Assembly (NCBI GenBank): GCA_014529385.2
Contig: CM043969.1
Location: 27,681,946-27,745,945, forward strand
Source: Adiantum capillus-veneris
Taxonomy: Eukaryota; Streptophyta; Polypodiopsida; Polypodiales; Pteridaceae
Direction of reading: 5' to 3'
Length of the DNA stretch: 64,000 nucleotides
In this document: positions 22,489 to 33,532 of the stretch, one piece after another
Layout: the number at the start of each line of letters is the position of its first letter
Numbering within the stretch: the stretch's first letter is position 1
Made by a program: the position numbers and the translations under genes
The notes under the pieces: model-generated
Database searches by the model: none
Told to the model about the DNA's origin: nothing
What the model saw: only the letters and a program-made list of their open reading frames with translations

Positions 22489-24010
22489 ATGGCTGACAAT
22501 AACCAAGAGGTAGAATGAACATTGATAACTTTGATTTTGCACATGAAGATGCTAATAATGATGCCCCCATGTTTGTCAATTATCTTGTTATTAGGTTGCA
22601 GCAAGCTATGGGCAACCCTGCTTTGCAAGCCGAAGTTACCCAACAACTTCATGCCTATGGGATTTCCTTTCCTCTCTAAGAGGAGGGAGAGCTTAGGAGG
22701 CCTCTTGATGAGACCCTCAAAAGAAGACTCTCTCCCATACGAGAGGAGGAATTTCAACCTACTCTCCGAGGAATAGAGATGTATTTCTATTGGCCTACCA
22801 TGAAAGTGGGCATACAAGAGTATGTTTCAAAATGTGTGGTATGGCAAAAGACTAAGTATGATACAGCGAAGCAACCTGGATTACTCCAGCCATTGCCTAT
22901 CCCAAATTCACAATGGGAGAGTAGATCCATGGATTTTATCTTTGGATTACCCAAGTCTATCCATGGGAATATGCAAATATGGACAATAGTCGACAGGTTT
23001 AGCAAGCAAGCACACTTTATTCCTATCAAAAAGACTATTAAGGCACACCAAATGGCAACTCTCTTTATATCTCAGATTTTTAAACACCATGGATTACCAA
23101 CATCCATCATGTCAAATAGAGATCCTAGAATGACCAGTAATTTCTGGAAAGATCTCTTTGAAAATCTAGGCATAAGATTGAATTTATCTTCGGCCTATCA
23201 CCGGCCACAAACGGATGGCCAAAGTGAGATAGTCAATATTACGATACTCAATCTACTAAAGGCTTATGTTATAAAAGTAGATCAACGCTCACAATGGAAA
23301 AAGTACTTACCTCTTTTAGAGTATGCGTACAATAATACTGTCCATAATTTTACGAGAAAATCCCCCTTTGAAATCATTGAGGAAAGACCTAAAAGTCCCT
23401 TGCTACTTAAACTACATGGGAAGATCTTCACTGCCGATGAATATAGCCATGACCTACAAGAATCTTTTCAAAAGATTAAGGAGTTTGTATCCATCTCTCA
23501 ACAAAGGCAAAAAGCTGTTGCTGATAAGTACAGAAGGGCCTTAGCATTTAAAGAAAATGATTGGGTCTTACTTAAATTTCCCAAGGCTTGATTGAGGAAA
23601 ACCACGGGCAAAAATCCTACGGACCATCAAAAGTGTTATGCTAAACTAGCAAAAGGTTACTATGGTCCTTTTCAATTTTTGAAGCCAATCAATGAGATGG
23701 CTTATTAACTCAAGTTGTCCAACCATTGGCTCATACACAATTCTTTTCATATGAGCCTACTTAAGCCCTACAAAGGAGAGCCCCCAAGTGAACTAATTAT
23801 TGAAGACTCTCCTAAAATTGAAGACCAAGAAGAGGTGCTACAACCCAAAGCTATCCTTCGCCATGAAGACAAGGTACTATGACATGGTAAGATTATCCGA
23901 TGGTATCTTATTAAGTTCAAAAATTATCCTTTTGAAAATGCTAGATGGATGCAAGGAATACAACTTAAGGATAGTATGACCCTTGTCAATGCTTACAATG
24001 CTACATTAGA
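22489..24010 (+). pseudogene. Internally deleted chromovirus: gag start fused to integrase and chromodomain
   Basis: An ATG at 22489 opens a gag-like start; with a one-base shift it reads NIDNFDFAHEDA, then QLHAYGISF. At about 22775 this joins, without protease or reverse transcriptase, to integrase: YYWP-type motif as FYWPTMK, the DDE core with MDFIFGLP, SNRDPRM and AYHRPQTDGQSE (the expected D is N in SNRD). The catalytic E is in QSE. The C-terminus holds a chromodomain (KIIRWYLIKFKNYPFENARW), which targets integration to marked chromatin in related elements. Stops are TGA at 23589, TAA near 23706 and TGA near 23880, sited where R, Q and R are expected. Non-functional. Confidence 0.8.
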
Positions 24011-24373
24011 GTAAGCAAATGTATAAATTTCTTTCAAATGACTAATGTTTTTGTCTTATAAAACTAGTTCTCCTCTTATTGTGCACAAATTTAAATAGTA
24101 GGCATGCTTAGAATCATGTTTGTGATGAATACGTCTCTCAAACACCAAGTAGAATTTGTCACTCTAATTTGGGAGAATAAAATGGACTAAAGAGCAGACA
24201 TGCTTGCGGTAGCTATGTCTCCCAATCACCAAATGGATTAGCCATCCATCTTGGAAAGATGTGATAGGGTAAAAAGGGATCTTCTACTCGCTAAGAAACA
24301 TTGACTAATGACTAAGGCTTTATCTCTTCTACCTCATAGTCGAGGATGAGTATGATTTCAAGAGAGAGGTAAT

Positions 24374-24949
24374 GTCATAAAATCTACTATCTAACCAACC
24401 CAAATGATTTTTTCATATTAAATTGATCATTTAATAAGGGAGAATAGACGAGAATAAGAGTTAGAATATAGACATGTGCTTACGGGTCTATCTCAACACG
24501 GAGCCAATGATAAAGGGGTTCAAATGAGAGATGATCTGTCAAAGAGCAAGGCTAGCTAATGGAGCTTAAAGTCCTTAGGATTAGCTTCATTAAAGACCTC
24601 CAATAGTTAGTGTTAAAAGTACTTTAACCTTAGGTAAGCTAGGGTTGTGCTTGAGGTGGGAACCTTGTCCAAGCTTGAGGTGCTTGTCGTGCTTGCTGAC
24701 TAAGATGCTTGAGGTGCTTGTCATGCTTGATGACTAAGATTCTTGAGGTGCTTGTCGTGCTTGCTGACTAAGATGCTTGAGGTGCTTGTCGTGTTGGCCA
24801 ACTTGGGAGCTTGGGGTGCTTGTGGAAACACTACCAAAGCTTGAGGTGCTTTGTCGTGCTTGTTGCTGACTAAGGTGTTTGTGTTCCAAAAGTCAAGAAA
24901 ATCCTACAAAGGAGGGGGCAAGCCCCAAAGCTAGGGGGATGAGAGAGAG

Positions 24950-24982
<33 letters not shown>

Positions 24983-25400
24983 GGTAAGCTCGAGCCTCAA
25001 GAGGCAGCAAGAAACATGTCAAGCCTCTACCCATGTTTCCCTCAAGGTGTACATGAATCCTAATGGATAGGCTTAAAAGGGGTCCAATGATCATTTAGAT
25101 TAATTAAATAATTATCTAAGCAATTGTCAAGCCTCTTGCCCTCAAAGGTGAAAGAAGGACACTTGTCCAAACACTACCCTTTTTGCTTAATATGCCTCTT
25201 GCACGTGATTGGCTAGGCTGGAGGGATCCAATGAGCTTCAAGCATAAGCTATAAGGGGGGGTCGACAATAGCAAGAAGGGGGGTTTCTTGGGGGGTATAC
25301 TCTCTCACACACACTCACACACACAAATACTCTTAAGTTTGATGATGTTGTGGGTGTTCTCCTAAGCAAGGAAATGCGACGGAGAAGCATTGATCATCAA
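24374..25400 (+). mobile_element. Probable 3' LTR of the deleted chromovirus
   Basis: Begins TGTCATAAAATC after a purine tract (TTTCAAGAGAGAGGTAA, a plausible polypurine tract) about 360 bp past the chromodomain. It contains three to four ~34-bp units (GCTTGAGGTGCTTGTCGTGC, 24672-24875) and an (AC)n tract at about 24952-24980. The right edge lies near 25400, where Copia gag-like sequence begins; no partner LTR is visible upstream, so this is inferred from position. Confidence 0.45.
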
Positions 25401-25499
25401 GTGATGCACTGTCAGTAGAAACAAGAGTAAGGCCTAAGGAGAGGTTCAAAAACCAAAAGGGTCATGATCGCTCAAGGTGGAGCAAGTCACACACAAAGT

Positions 25500-25903
25500 C
25501 AGATCTTGAATGTTGGAACTGCGGCAAGAAGGGACATGTCAAGAAGGATTGATGGTCCAAGAAGAAAAAGGAGTTGGAGTCTCAAGACAACAAGACAGCA
25601 TGGGAGGCCAATGTGGTAGGTAAAGTAGAGCAAGATGCTCTAATTTTCTCATTAGACAATGTGTCTAACTCGTGGATAGTAGATTCCAAGGCTTCGTTCC
25701 ATGTGACACCACACAAGGAACATTTCCAAGACTACACCAAGGTAATTTTAGATATGTATATTTGGGAGATGATGAGCTTGTAAAATGATCAACAAAGGTA
25801 CAGTTTGTGTCAAAAATGCTAATGGAAATGAATGGAAGCTTAAAGATGTTAGGCATGTTTCTTCTCTTCGCAAAAATTGGATCTCTACATGCAAGACAAT
25901 TGG
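25500..25903 (+). pseudogene. Copia gag C-terminus and protease start
   Basis: CWNCGKKGHVKKD is a CCHC zinc knuckle whose last Cys codon is TGA. About 45 codons on, WIVDSKASFHVTPH is the Copia protease active site (usual form WILDSGAS; the Gly is Lys here). The frame then shifts and continues with ISTCK and, across the insertion, QL-DEGH in phase, as in the Copia pre-integrase region. Confidence 0.8.
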
Positions 25904-26014
25904 ATGCATTAGGGCCAATTTGGATGAAATAAGGGTTGTTTAGGGTTTCTCTATTATTGATCTAAGGGTCAAGGAGGAGCCACATTTCCAAAAGTATGGC
26001 ACTTTTGTACACGT

Positions 26015-27057
26015 TGTCAGGCATTTTTTGGATGAGTACAAAAGCCATAAATGATGCCAAAAAAAACTTACAGACCACCCTCATGTATATATGTACATAG
26101 TGCTTCCAGATTTGAAAGTGTCCGTATAAAAAACCTTGTACAAAGCCTTGGTTTTGATCAAGCTGTTGGTTGAGTTTTGGGTTGTTCGAGCTTTAAAAAA
26201 TTAGTTTTTAATGAGCATTCCTAGCCGTGCTTGATAGCTGCAAATCGGACTCTGACATCATGAGTCACCCGCTATGCCTCCGAGAAAATGGCTCAAGTTG
26301 GGGGCAAAACAGAAATTTCAGGTTTGGACCTGGGGAAGTTGGGGAAGGTGGGAGGATGGTGCCATGTGGCAATGGAATAACCCCACATGGGGGGGAGCAT
26401 GTGAAAATTGGAGGGTATAAGGGGGGGAGTGGGTACCCCTAATGGTGTATCAAAGGAGCTAATGGAGCTTCTTAGCCTTGCTTGTGAGGGATCATGGACT
26501 TTGTGGGAGAGAGGGGGCGCCATTTTTAGTCCACACCAGCTGCCCAGGCGCCTGGCCACTTTTTTGGTCCACCGGACATCCCCTTTCCCCACTTGCCTTG
26601 GCCAAAAAGTGGCCGACAGCTCATTTTTTACCCAAAAATGGACCAATAAAAAGGTGCCTAAAGAGGGAAATGAAGTCGGCTAAGAAGACCCCTTGGGATA
26701 AGAACCAAAAAAATCCCCCTTTAATAGCTGTATTTTCCTGCACATCCTTTTTTGCTAACAGAGACTTGTTTTTTGGGGCTTTTGAGAGACCTTCCATCTT
26801 CAAAAGCTTGTAACTTTCTTGTTGGTTATCAAAATCAATCATATGGATGCTCTACGGATATCCTCACGACACAAGCTTTGTGTTCATGGTCTTGGTTATC
26901 TAAAATTTTAGCCATGGTTTGAGTTAGAGCTGTTTCTCACCATCTTCATAGGTGTTCGACTTTGGTGTTTTCTACCGTCATACAGGGTTTCTTTCCAACG
27001 GTGTGACTCGTACAGAGCTATAGAGGCACTTGTTTTCCTTGTTGTTTGCATGCTAAA
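26015..27057 (+). repeat. 5' LTR of the Tat-like gypsy
   Basis: About 1.04 kb. Compared with the 3' LTR it lacks about 190 bp after GACATCATGAGT but keeps about 415 bp (26470-26884) missing from the other copy. The end is marked by TTGTTTGCATGCTAA before the primer site. Confidence 0.8.
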
Positions 27058-27362
27058 AAAATTTTGGTGCCCCCACTGAGGAGAAATCCTCGTGTGCTCT
27101 AATTTTTACAAAACTCGTATACCATGCAGATAGAAAATGTAAATGGGATGTGGGTCCTTATGGACAACAGCCTATGTATGTGCTATTTGTGGACAGCAAG
27201 TGAGGTGGTTGTTTAATTTGGATTGTAGCCTTTGTGAGGGTAGTGAGGTTTTGTGAAGCGGAGCACTGGGGGCCGGGTTACACAATGTGAGGTGGATTAG
27301 GTACTGGAGCGATCCATCGACATCCCTTGCAGTTTCGACGTCACATGTAAGTGTTTGTGTGG

Positions 27363-29015
27363 AAATCAAACATGGCGGACGAGTTTCCTAAGTTTCATGG
27401 ATTGCCTAGTGAAAATGCACACTCTTTTATTGAGAAATTGGAAGTTACTCTCTTGCTTTGGGGCATACAGGATCCGGCTATACTATTACGGCTGTTGCAA
27501 TACAGTTTACAGGATGAAGCAAAAGCTTGGCTACAAAATTATGGAGAGGTGGCACAGGCACAAACGCCAGGGATTGTGTTGGACTATAATCATGTAAAGC
27601 TAGCATTTTTGGCACAATACAGGAATGTCGAAGCACCTGATGAAGTTTGGCATGAGATTTTGGGCTACACTCAGAGGGCTAATCAAAGTGTGGATGATTT
27701 TTTCATGTATTTTACCCGCCTTTGGGATAAATGGGCCCGAGCATTGGGAAATGAAACCCCTCCTACCATGTTAGAAAAGGACCATTTTGTGGCAACCTTG
27801 AAGGAGAGTTTGAAGTTTAAAGTTGAGTTGAAGTGGCCTACCACTTTTGAAGAAGCAGTTTTAATTGCCAGGGGGAAAGAATGAAAAGCTCAAAGACTTA
27901 ACGAGTATGGGAGAGTGGTCCATGGACAGGTTAATGGTGGCCAAAATGAGGAGAGCCAAGCAGAGGCTGGAGTTCAACCTATGTGAAGGGCTGTAGACAC
28001 TGAGCAATTGCAACGTAATATGCAGAACATGATGACCATGATGCAGGAGTTACGGCTCAATGTCCTTGGTGGTGGTCGTGGTCGCGGCAGTGGTAGAGGG
28101 GTGGCCCAGCCATATGAAGCTCAACCTAATGCCAATGCGGGTCGTGGACAAGGTGCTCCTCAGCCAGCAAGAAGGTTTATCCCTACTTGTTATAATTGTG
28201 GTGAACTGGGACATATCAACACTCATTGTACAAAGCCAAAAATAATGGGAGGTGATATGTACCCACTTCCCCAACAGGTTTGTGACAGGTCTAATGATTA
28301 TTCCTTGGATATACGAGAGGATCGTGGTGCTGAACAAGAGAATAAAGCTTCAACATCAGGTGGTCACGTGGGTATTCTCCAAGTTGAGAATAAAGAGACA
28401 AATATGATGCCATTAGGGAAGCGGGAAAGGGCACCAAATGGTGTTGGCCCTAGCAAGAAGAAAGGGAAAGAGAAAGAGGGTGAAGATGCAAATACCAAGA
28501 AGAAAAGGAGACCAGGCAGGAAGTTTGAAGTAGCGGATTTTCCATTGGGAGAAGGTCAGATAGCTTATAGTCTCAAGGAGGATCTGATTGGGAGGAAAGC
28601 AAATAGTACTTTTGGACAATTGATAAACATGGTATCCAAATTTAAGAGGCAGCGGAAGTCGTTAGTGAATCCTATTGAAAAAGAGCTGAAGCGTGGTCAC
28701 GTCAGAGTGTTGTCTCTGGAGGAGTTACCCGACATCTGTCCTGTGGTGAACGCTTGGCACAAAGGTGTGGGCATGGGAGAGGCCTACATTGATGTAGGTG
28801 CGCAAATTTGTGTGATCACACAGTCATGTGTCGAGAGACTTGGCTTGATCATGTTGGGAAGCTCTAGGTTCAGGATTCGACTAGCAAACCATGCCAAAGT
28901 TAAGTGTTTGGGACTAGTCAAAGGTCTGGATATTGATGTTTTTAATGTGAAAGTTATGGTGAACTTTCACGTTATGTCGGCAGGTTTGGGATCTTTTCCT
29001 CTCATATTGGGATGA
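27363..29015 (+). pseudogene. Gag and protease of the Tat-like gypsy
   Basis: ATG at 27372 (MADEFPKFHGLPSENAHSF) begins a retrotransposon gag domain with WLQNYGEV and RLWDKWARALG. A Gly/Arg-rich linker and a zinc knuckle (CYNCGELGHINTHC, about 28188) follow, then a Lys-rich nuclear-type segment (KKKGKEKEG, KKKRRPGRK), and a protease with YIDVGAQICVI (D-x-G) and FPLILG. In-frame stops TGA at 27882, TGA near 27984 and TGA at 29013; the last replaces the Arg of LGRPWL. Gag forms the particle and the protease matures it. Confidence 0.8.
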
Positions 29016-30253
29016 CCTTGGTTAAGAGCTGTTGGTGCTGTACAAGATTGGGGCAAGGGCACAATCGCTGTGTGTAGCAAAAAGGGAGAGAAGAGGATGT
29101 TTGATATGATTACCAAACAGCCTCTGGCATTAGAAGAGGTGTCTGAAGATTATGAATCTGAAATCACCAGTGAGGGAAGTTCAGAGGATTCAGATAGTAG
29201 TGCTACTTTGAGTTCCAGTGACGAGGGTGAAGTGTCCTTTTTGTTACTAAATGAAGAGGAGAAAGAAGATGGTGAAGTGCTGCAAATTTCAAAGGATATA
29301 AATGCGTCAAGTCGATTGGAGCAACTTGAAGAGTTAATGCAGCCCAAGCAGGAGCTATCAGTGGAGAAAGGACTTGTTCAAAATATGCTAAGTACAGATT
29401 TGTCACTAAAAGAAAGGGCAGAATACCTGAAGATGCTAGACAAGTTTCCGAATCTTTTCATTATATCATATCAAGAAATAAGGGGTTTTGTTGGGGACCC
29501 AGTGAAGATTGAGTTGATAGAAGGAGCAAAGCCAGTGAGACAGAAACTAAGAAGAATGGGTAAGGAGCAAATGAATGCTTTAAAAGAAGAAGTGGATAAG
29601 CTTTTGAATGCAGGGTTTATTGTTCCAGTAGATAATGCTAAGTGGGTCAGCCCTGTAGTGGTCACTCCCAAGAAGGATGGGCGTTGGAGAGTTTGTGTTG
29701 ATTATAAGCCGTTAAATGCAGTGACCAAAAAGGATCCTTACCCGTTGCCTTTCATTGATCAACTCTTGGATACAGTGGCTGGTTTTGAAAGGTATAGCGT
29801 CTGTGATGGTTATTCAGGATACTTTCAGCTTATCCTTGCTCCTGAAGGTCAGAAGAAGACTACTTTTATCACTCAATGGGGTTGCTTTTACTTTCTTTGC
29901 CTTCCCTTTGGGTTGACAAATGGGCCTGGGGATTTTGAGAGAAAGGTAGATTGGGTTCTTACCCCATTCCTTGGGAAGTTTGTCAAAGGGTTCATAGACG
30001 ATTTTTGTGTGTGCAGCTCACGCAAGGAGCATGTTCAAAAGCTTGAGATGAATTTTGCAAGGTATGATGAATGCGGGGGTCAGTTAAACCCTAAAAAATT
30101 TCATTTGGCACAGCCAAGGGTTAGGCTTCTTGGGCATATGATCTCTGAAAATGGAATTGAAGCAGTGTTGAGCAACTTACCTGTTATGCAGCCCCTGATT
30201 GGGAGAAGGAGTTTTATGTTAACCCATCAGTTGGAGAAGATGCTATTGGGGCT
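29016..30253 (+). pseudogene. Reverse transcriptase of the Tat-like gypsy
   Basis: After an acidic Ser/Glu linker come WVSPVVVTPKKDGRWRVCVD, YPLPFIDQLLDTVAG, YSVCDGYSGYFQL, LPFGLTNGPGDF and the catalytic FIDDF (usual YVDD/FIDD). At about 30170 the frame jumps from SENGIEAVLSNLPVMQP directly to DWEKEFYVN, so roughly 90 codons between the reverse transcriptase thumb and RNase H are deleted and the frame shifts. Confidence 0.82.
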
Positions 30254-31080
30254 ATGTTGTTGCAAAGAGGGAAAGAGTCTCAGTATATGAAGCCTGTTTA
30301 TTATGCTAGCAGGGTGAAAACTCCTTATGAAAGAGAGTACTCAGAGGTTGAATTGGTGATGATTAGCATGGTTTATGCATGTAGACGGTTTAGACATTAT
30401 TTGTTGCAGAAACCGTTCACCTTTCTCACCAGTTTTTCATTGCTTCCTCAATTGTTCAATAACTCAAATATATCAAAGGCAGTGATGAAATGGGTTATTG
30501 AGCTACAAGAGTTTCAATTCACTTTCCTAGTGGAAGAGAGTACTCGGGCTACTTTAGCAGACTTACTCACTTATAAAGAGACTCCTGTTTTGGTTAAAGA
30601 GGAGGTGGTCCAAAGGAAAAAAGTAGAAACTCCTGCTATATCAAATGCTTCACTGCTACATTTTGATGGCTCTTATCAAAGAAGTCATGATGCTGCTTCT
30701 GGTGGGGTTGTTATTTATGATGCACAGGGAAATCTTGTGAGGAAGCAAGGGTTAAAACTCAATGCAAAGAGTAATAATGAAGTGGAGTATATGGATCTTG
30801 AAGGCGGGTTACACATTTGTCTACAATTGGGAATCCAACGTTTGCAAATCAAAGGTGATGCATTGCTAGTGGTAAAGCAGGTGTTGGGAGTATGGAAGAA
30901 TAAGAATCCTAGACTGAAGAATCTATGCTTCAAAGTGAAATCGCTACTCAAAACGTTTGAGGCATAGAGCTTGCAGCATGTCGAAAGGACTCAAAATGAA
31001 GAAGCGCATGAGGCCGCGCAAGCAATGATTACTTGTGTGTTTGTGTTGAAAGCGGATGCCCCTTTGTATCATGGAAGAGA
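30190..31080 (+). pseudogene. Tandem RNase H domains of the Tat-like gypsy
   Basis: The first RNase H reads GEDAIGAMLLQR, KPVYYASR, YSEVELVMISMVYACRRFRHYL. About 90 codons on, a second, archaeal-type RNase H begins LLHFDGSYQRSHDAASGG, with NNEVEYMDLEGGL and IKGDALLVVKQVLG: acidic residues D, E, D sit in the expected order. This duplicated RNase H marks the plant Tat lineage. TAG at 30965-30967 interrupts the last helix; the remainder (HVERTQNEEAHEAAQ) follows in frame. Confidence 0.8.
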
Positions 31081-32458
31081 GGTGTTGTCAAAAGAGGTGG
31101 ATTTCTTATTGACCGGTCTTTTGCCTGAAGACTTGCCTTCATGTAAAAAGTATGCTTTTATGAGAAGAGCCAAGAAGTACAAAATGATTGGTGATATGCT
31201 TTACATGAAAGGAAGTGATCTGGTGTTGCGTCATGTGCCTTGGAAGGAGGAGATTTACAAAATTTTATAAGAAAACCATGAAGGGTCTTGCAGAGGTCAT
31301 TCTGCTATGAAGATTATGCTTCACAAGATCTTGCAAGAAGGCTATGTTTGGCCTAGTATTCAACGGGATGTCAATCACTGGTGTAAATCTTGCTTGGCTT
31401 GTCAAAAGATGGAAAAAAGGGTTCTTAAACCTGAGCTGCGAAAGACAATCCTGGCTAATGAGGTGTTTGAAAAATGGGTCCTCGATGCTATTGGGCCATT
31501 ACCCACTTCAAGTAAGAGGAATGTGTATATTTTGACAGCGGTGGATTATTTATCACGTTGGGCAGAGGCCAAGGCTGTCGAAAAAATTACCAGCAAGTAG
31601 ATGGGAAAATTTGTGTACGAGCACATATGCTGCAAGTTCGGGGTGCCATTGGAGTTACTGTCTGACAGAGGGCCAAGGTTTAGAGGTGAAATGTTCGATT
31701 TCTTATGCAAGAAGCTTGGCATAGAGCATAAATACAGTACCCCTTATTATCCGCAGTGCAATGGACTTAATGAGAGGTTTAATGGAGAATTGGTGAAGAT
31801 TCTGACAAAAATGACTTTAACACATGCCAAAACTTGGGACTCAAAGTTGCCTTCTGCGTTATGGGCATATAGAACGGCAATAAAAACTAGCACGGGATTC
31901 TCACCATATCACTTGGTTTATGGCAAAGAAGCCTTGATGCTTATTGAAGTGGAAATCCCTTCACTCAAGTTTTTGTCATTGCAAGATGAAGAGCAACAAG
32001 ATACTTGGAAACAAAGGTTATTGGATTTACAATGTCTACAGCTAGACAGGCTTTTGGCCTTGGATTACTAAGAAATATGTAAAAAGGCCCAAAAAAGAGC
32101 TAATGAATGCATGAAAGATAAGGTAATTGAGAAAAGAGATCTTGTTTTGCGATACAATAGTAAATTGGACCACACTTTCCAAAAGAAGTTTCAGATCAAG
32201 TGGGAGGGTCCTTTTACCATTGTAAACAAGTTTGATAATGGGACATATCAGCTCGCTGATTTAAATGGTACACTACATAGCTACCGTGTTCATGGTTATA
32301 GACTTAAGAATTATTTAGCACGGTTGATGACTATTGTGATAGATGAGATGCTATCAATGGAAACACAGAGTGTGAATGCGCCACAAAAGGTGGATGAGGT
32401 TTCTGGGGATGAGCTACATCAATTGTTCACCCTGGGGACCTCTGCTTGTCATGAATGA
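31081..32458 (+). pseudogene. Integrase of the Tat-like gypsy
   Basis: One frame with stops TAA (31268), TAG (31598) and TAA (32069). It holds the HHCC finger (HEGSCRGHSAMKIML ... CKSCLACQ) and the DDE core: D in LDAIGPLPT, D in SDRGPRF, E in NGLNERFNGEL. Then comes PSALWAYRTA and a GPY/F-type tail (KWEGPFTIVNKFDNGTYQLAD). The integrase would insert the cDNA into nuclear DNA. Confidence 0.82.
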
Positions 32459-32488
32459 TCAAGCAGGCTAGGGGGAGTTGACAAGTTA

Positions 32489-33297
32489 TGTCAGGCATTT
32501 TTTGGATGAGTACAAAAGCCATAAATGATGCCAAAAAAAACTTGCTGACCACCCTCATGTATATATGTACATAGTGCTTCTAGCTTTGAAAGTGTCCGTA
32601 TAAAAAACCTTGTACAATGGCTTGGTTTTGATCAAGATGTTGGTTAAGTTTTGGGTTGGTCGAGCTTTCAAAAAATAGTTTTTCATGAGCATTCCTAGCC
32701 GTGCTTGATAGCTTGCAAATCGGGCTCCGACATCATGAGTTACACGCACTCAAAGTGAATGGTTTTTCACTTAAAAAGTGGCGGCGGATGCACGTGGGAA
32801 GACGGCAAGTGGGCCGACTTGATGGATTTTTTTAGCAATGGTATGTTTAGAAATTTCTGGAGTTAGCCGGGGTAATAAGATCCAAGCCATGCTTTACGGC
32901 GCTATATTTGGTGGTCGGGGTCACCCGCTACGCCTCCGAGAAAATGGCTCAAGTTGGGGGCAAAACAGAAATTTCAGGTTTGGACATGGGGAAGGTGGGA
33001 GGATGGTGCCATGTAGCAATGGAATAACCCCACATGGGGGGGAGCATGTGAAATTGGAGGGTATAAGGGGGGGAGTGGGTACCCCTAATGGTGTATCAAA
33101 GGAGCTAATGGAGCTTCTTGTTCATGGTCTTGGTTTTCTAAAATTTTAGCCATGGTTTGAGTTAGAGCTGTTTCTCACCCATCTTCACAGGTGTTCGACT
33201 TTGGTGTTTTCTACCGTCATACAGGATTTCTTTCCAACGGTGTGACTCGTGCAGAGCTATAGAGGCACTTGTTTTCCTTGTCGTTTTCACGCTAACA
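32489..33297 (+). repeat. 3' LTR of the Tat-like gypsy
   Basis: About 809 bp, from TGTCAGGCATTTTTTGG to GCTAACA. Differs from the 5' copy by two large indels and scattered substitutions, so the insertion is old relative to the gypsy at 36510. Confidence 0.82.
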
Positions 33298-33532
33298 ACA
33301 TGTCAAGATCTCCTTCACTTGCTTTTGGAATATTTTGCACTATTTTAGCCGTAACTTTTGCATATGAACTCCAAATTTAGTGCTTGAATGGTCCACGGAT
33401 GGCGCTTGATGAGCTCTATCCAATGAGTACCCATATTGAATAGTTTTGGTAAGATCTTCATGGTCGTTTTTAGATTTCCCCTTTTTAGATCCTTACACGG
33501 CCCTTTTTCCATCCAAATTGGCCCGAATGATG

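Larger units (their letters stand above)
26015..33297 (+). mobile_element. Tat-like Ty3/gypsy retrotransposon with dual RNase H
   Basis: LTRs start TGTCAGGCATTTTTTGG at 26015 and 32489; flanks ACACGT (26009-26014) and ACATGT (33298-33303) are a target duplication differing by one C-to-T. The polypurine tract GGCTAGGGGGAG precedes the 3' LTR, and a primer site TTTTGGTGCCCCCACTGAGG follows the 5' LTR. Gag, protease, reverse transcriptase, RNase H, a second RNase H and integrase follow in that order; many stops and one deletion make it dead. Confidence 0.88.
25907..33529. mobile_element. Short non-autonomous DNA element (about 330 bp) split by a gypsy
   Basis: The ends are 30-bp inverted repeats with four mismatches: CATTAGGGCCAATTTGGATG on the left, CATTCGGGCCAATTTGGATG inverted on the right. 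Target duplication ATG is at 25904-25906 and 33530-33532; removal restores Copia codons for QLDEGH. CATTA tips and a 3-bp duplication suggest the CACTA group (CACTA with C-to-T), though GGGCC-type tips also occur in Harbinger-like MITEs. Only 108 bp (left) and 232 bp (right) belong to it; 26015-33297 is a later insertion. Confidence 0.75.

Noticed and set aside
28050-28337. Reverse-strand ORF over the gypsy gag
   Set aside because: Shadow of the Gly/Arg-rich gag linker on the forward strand.
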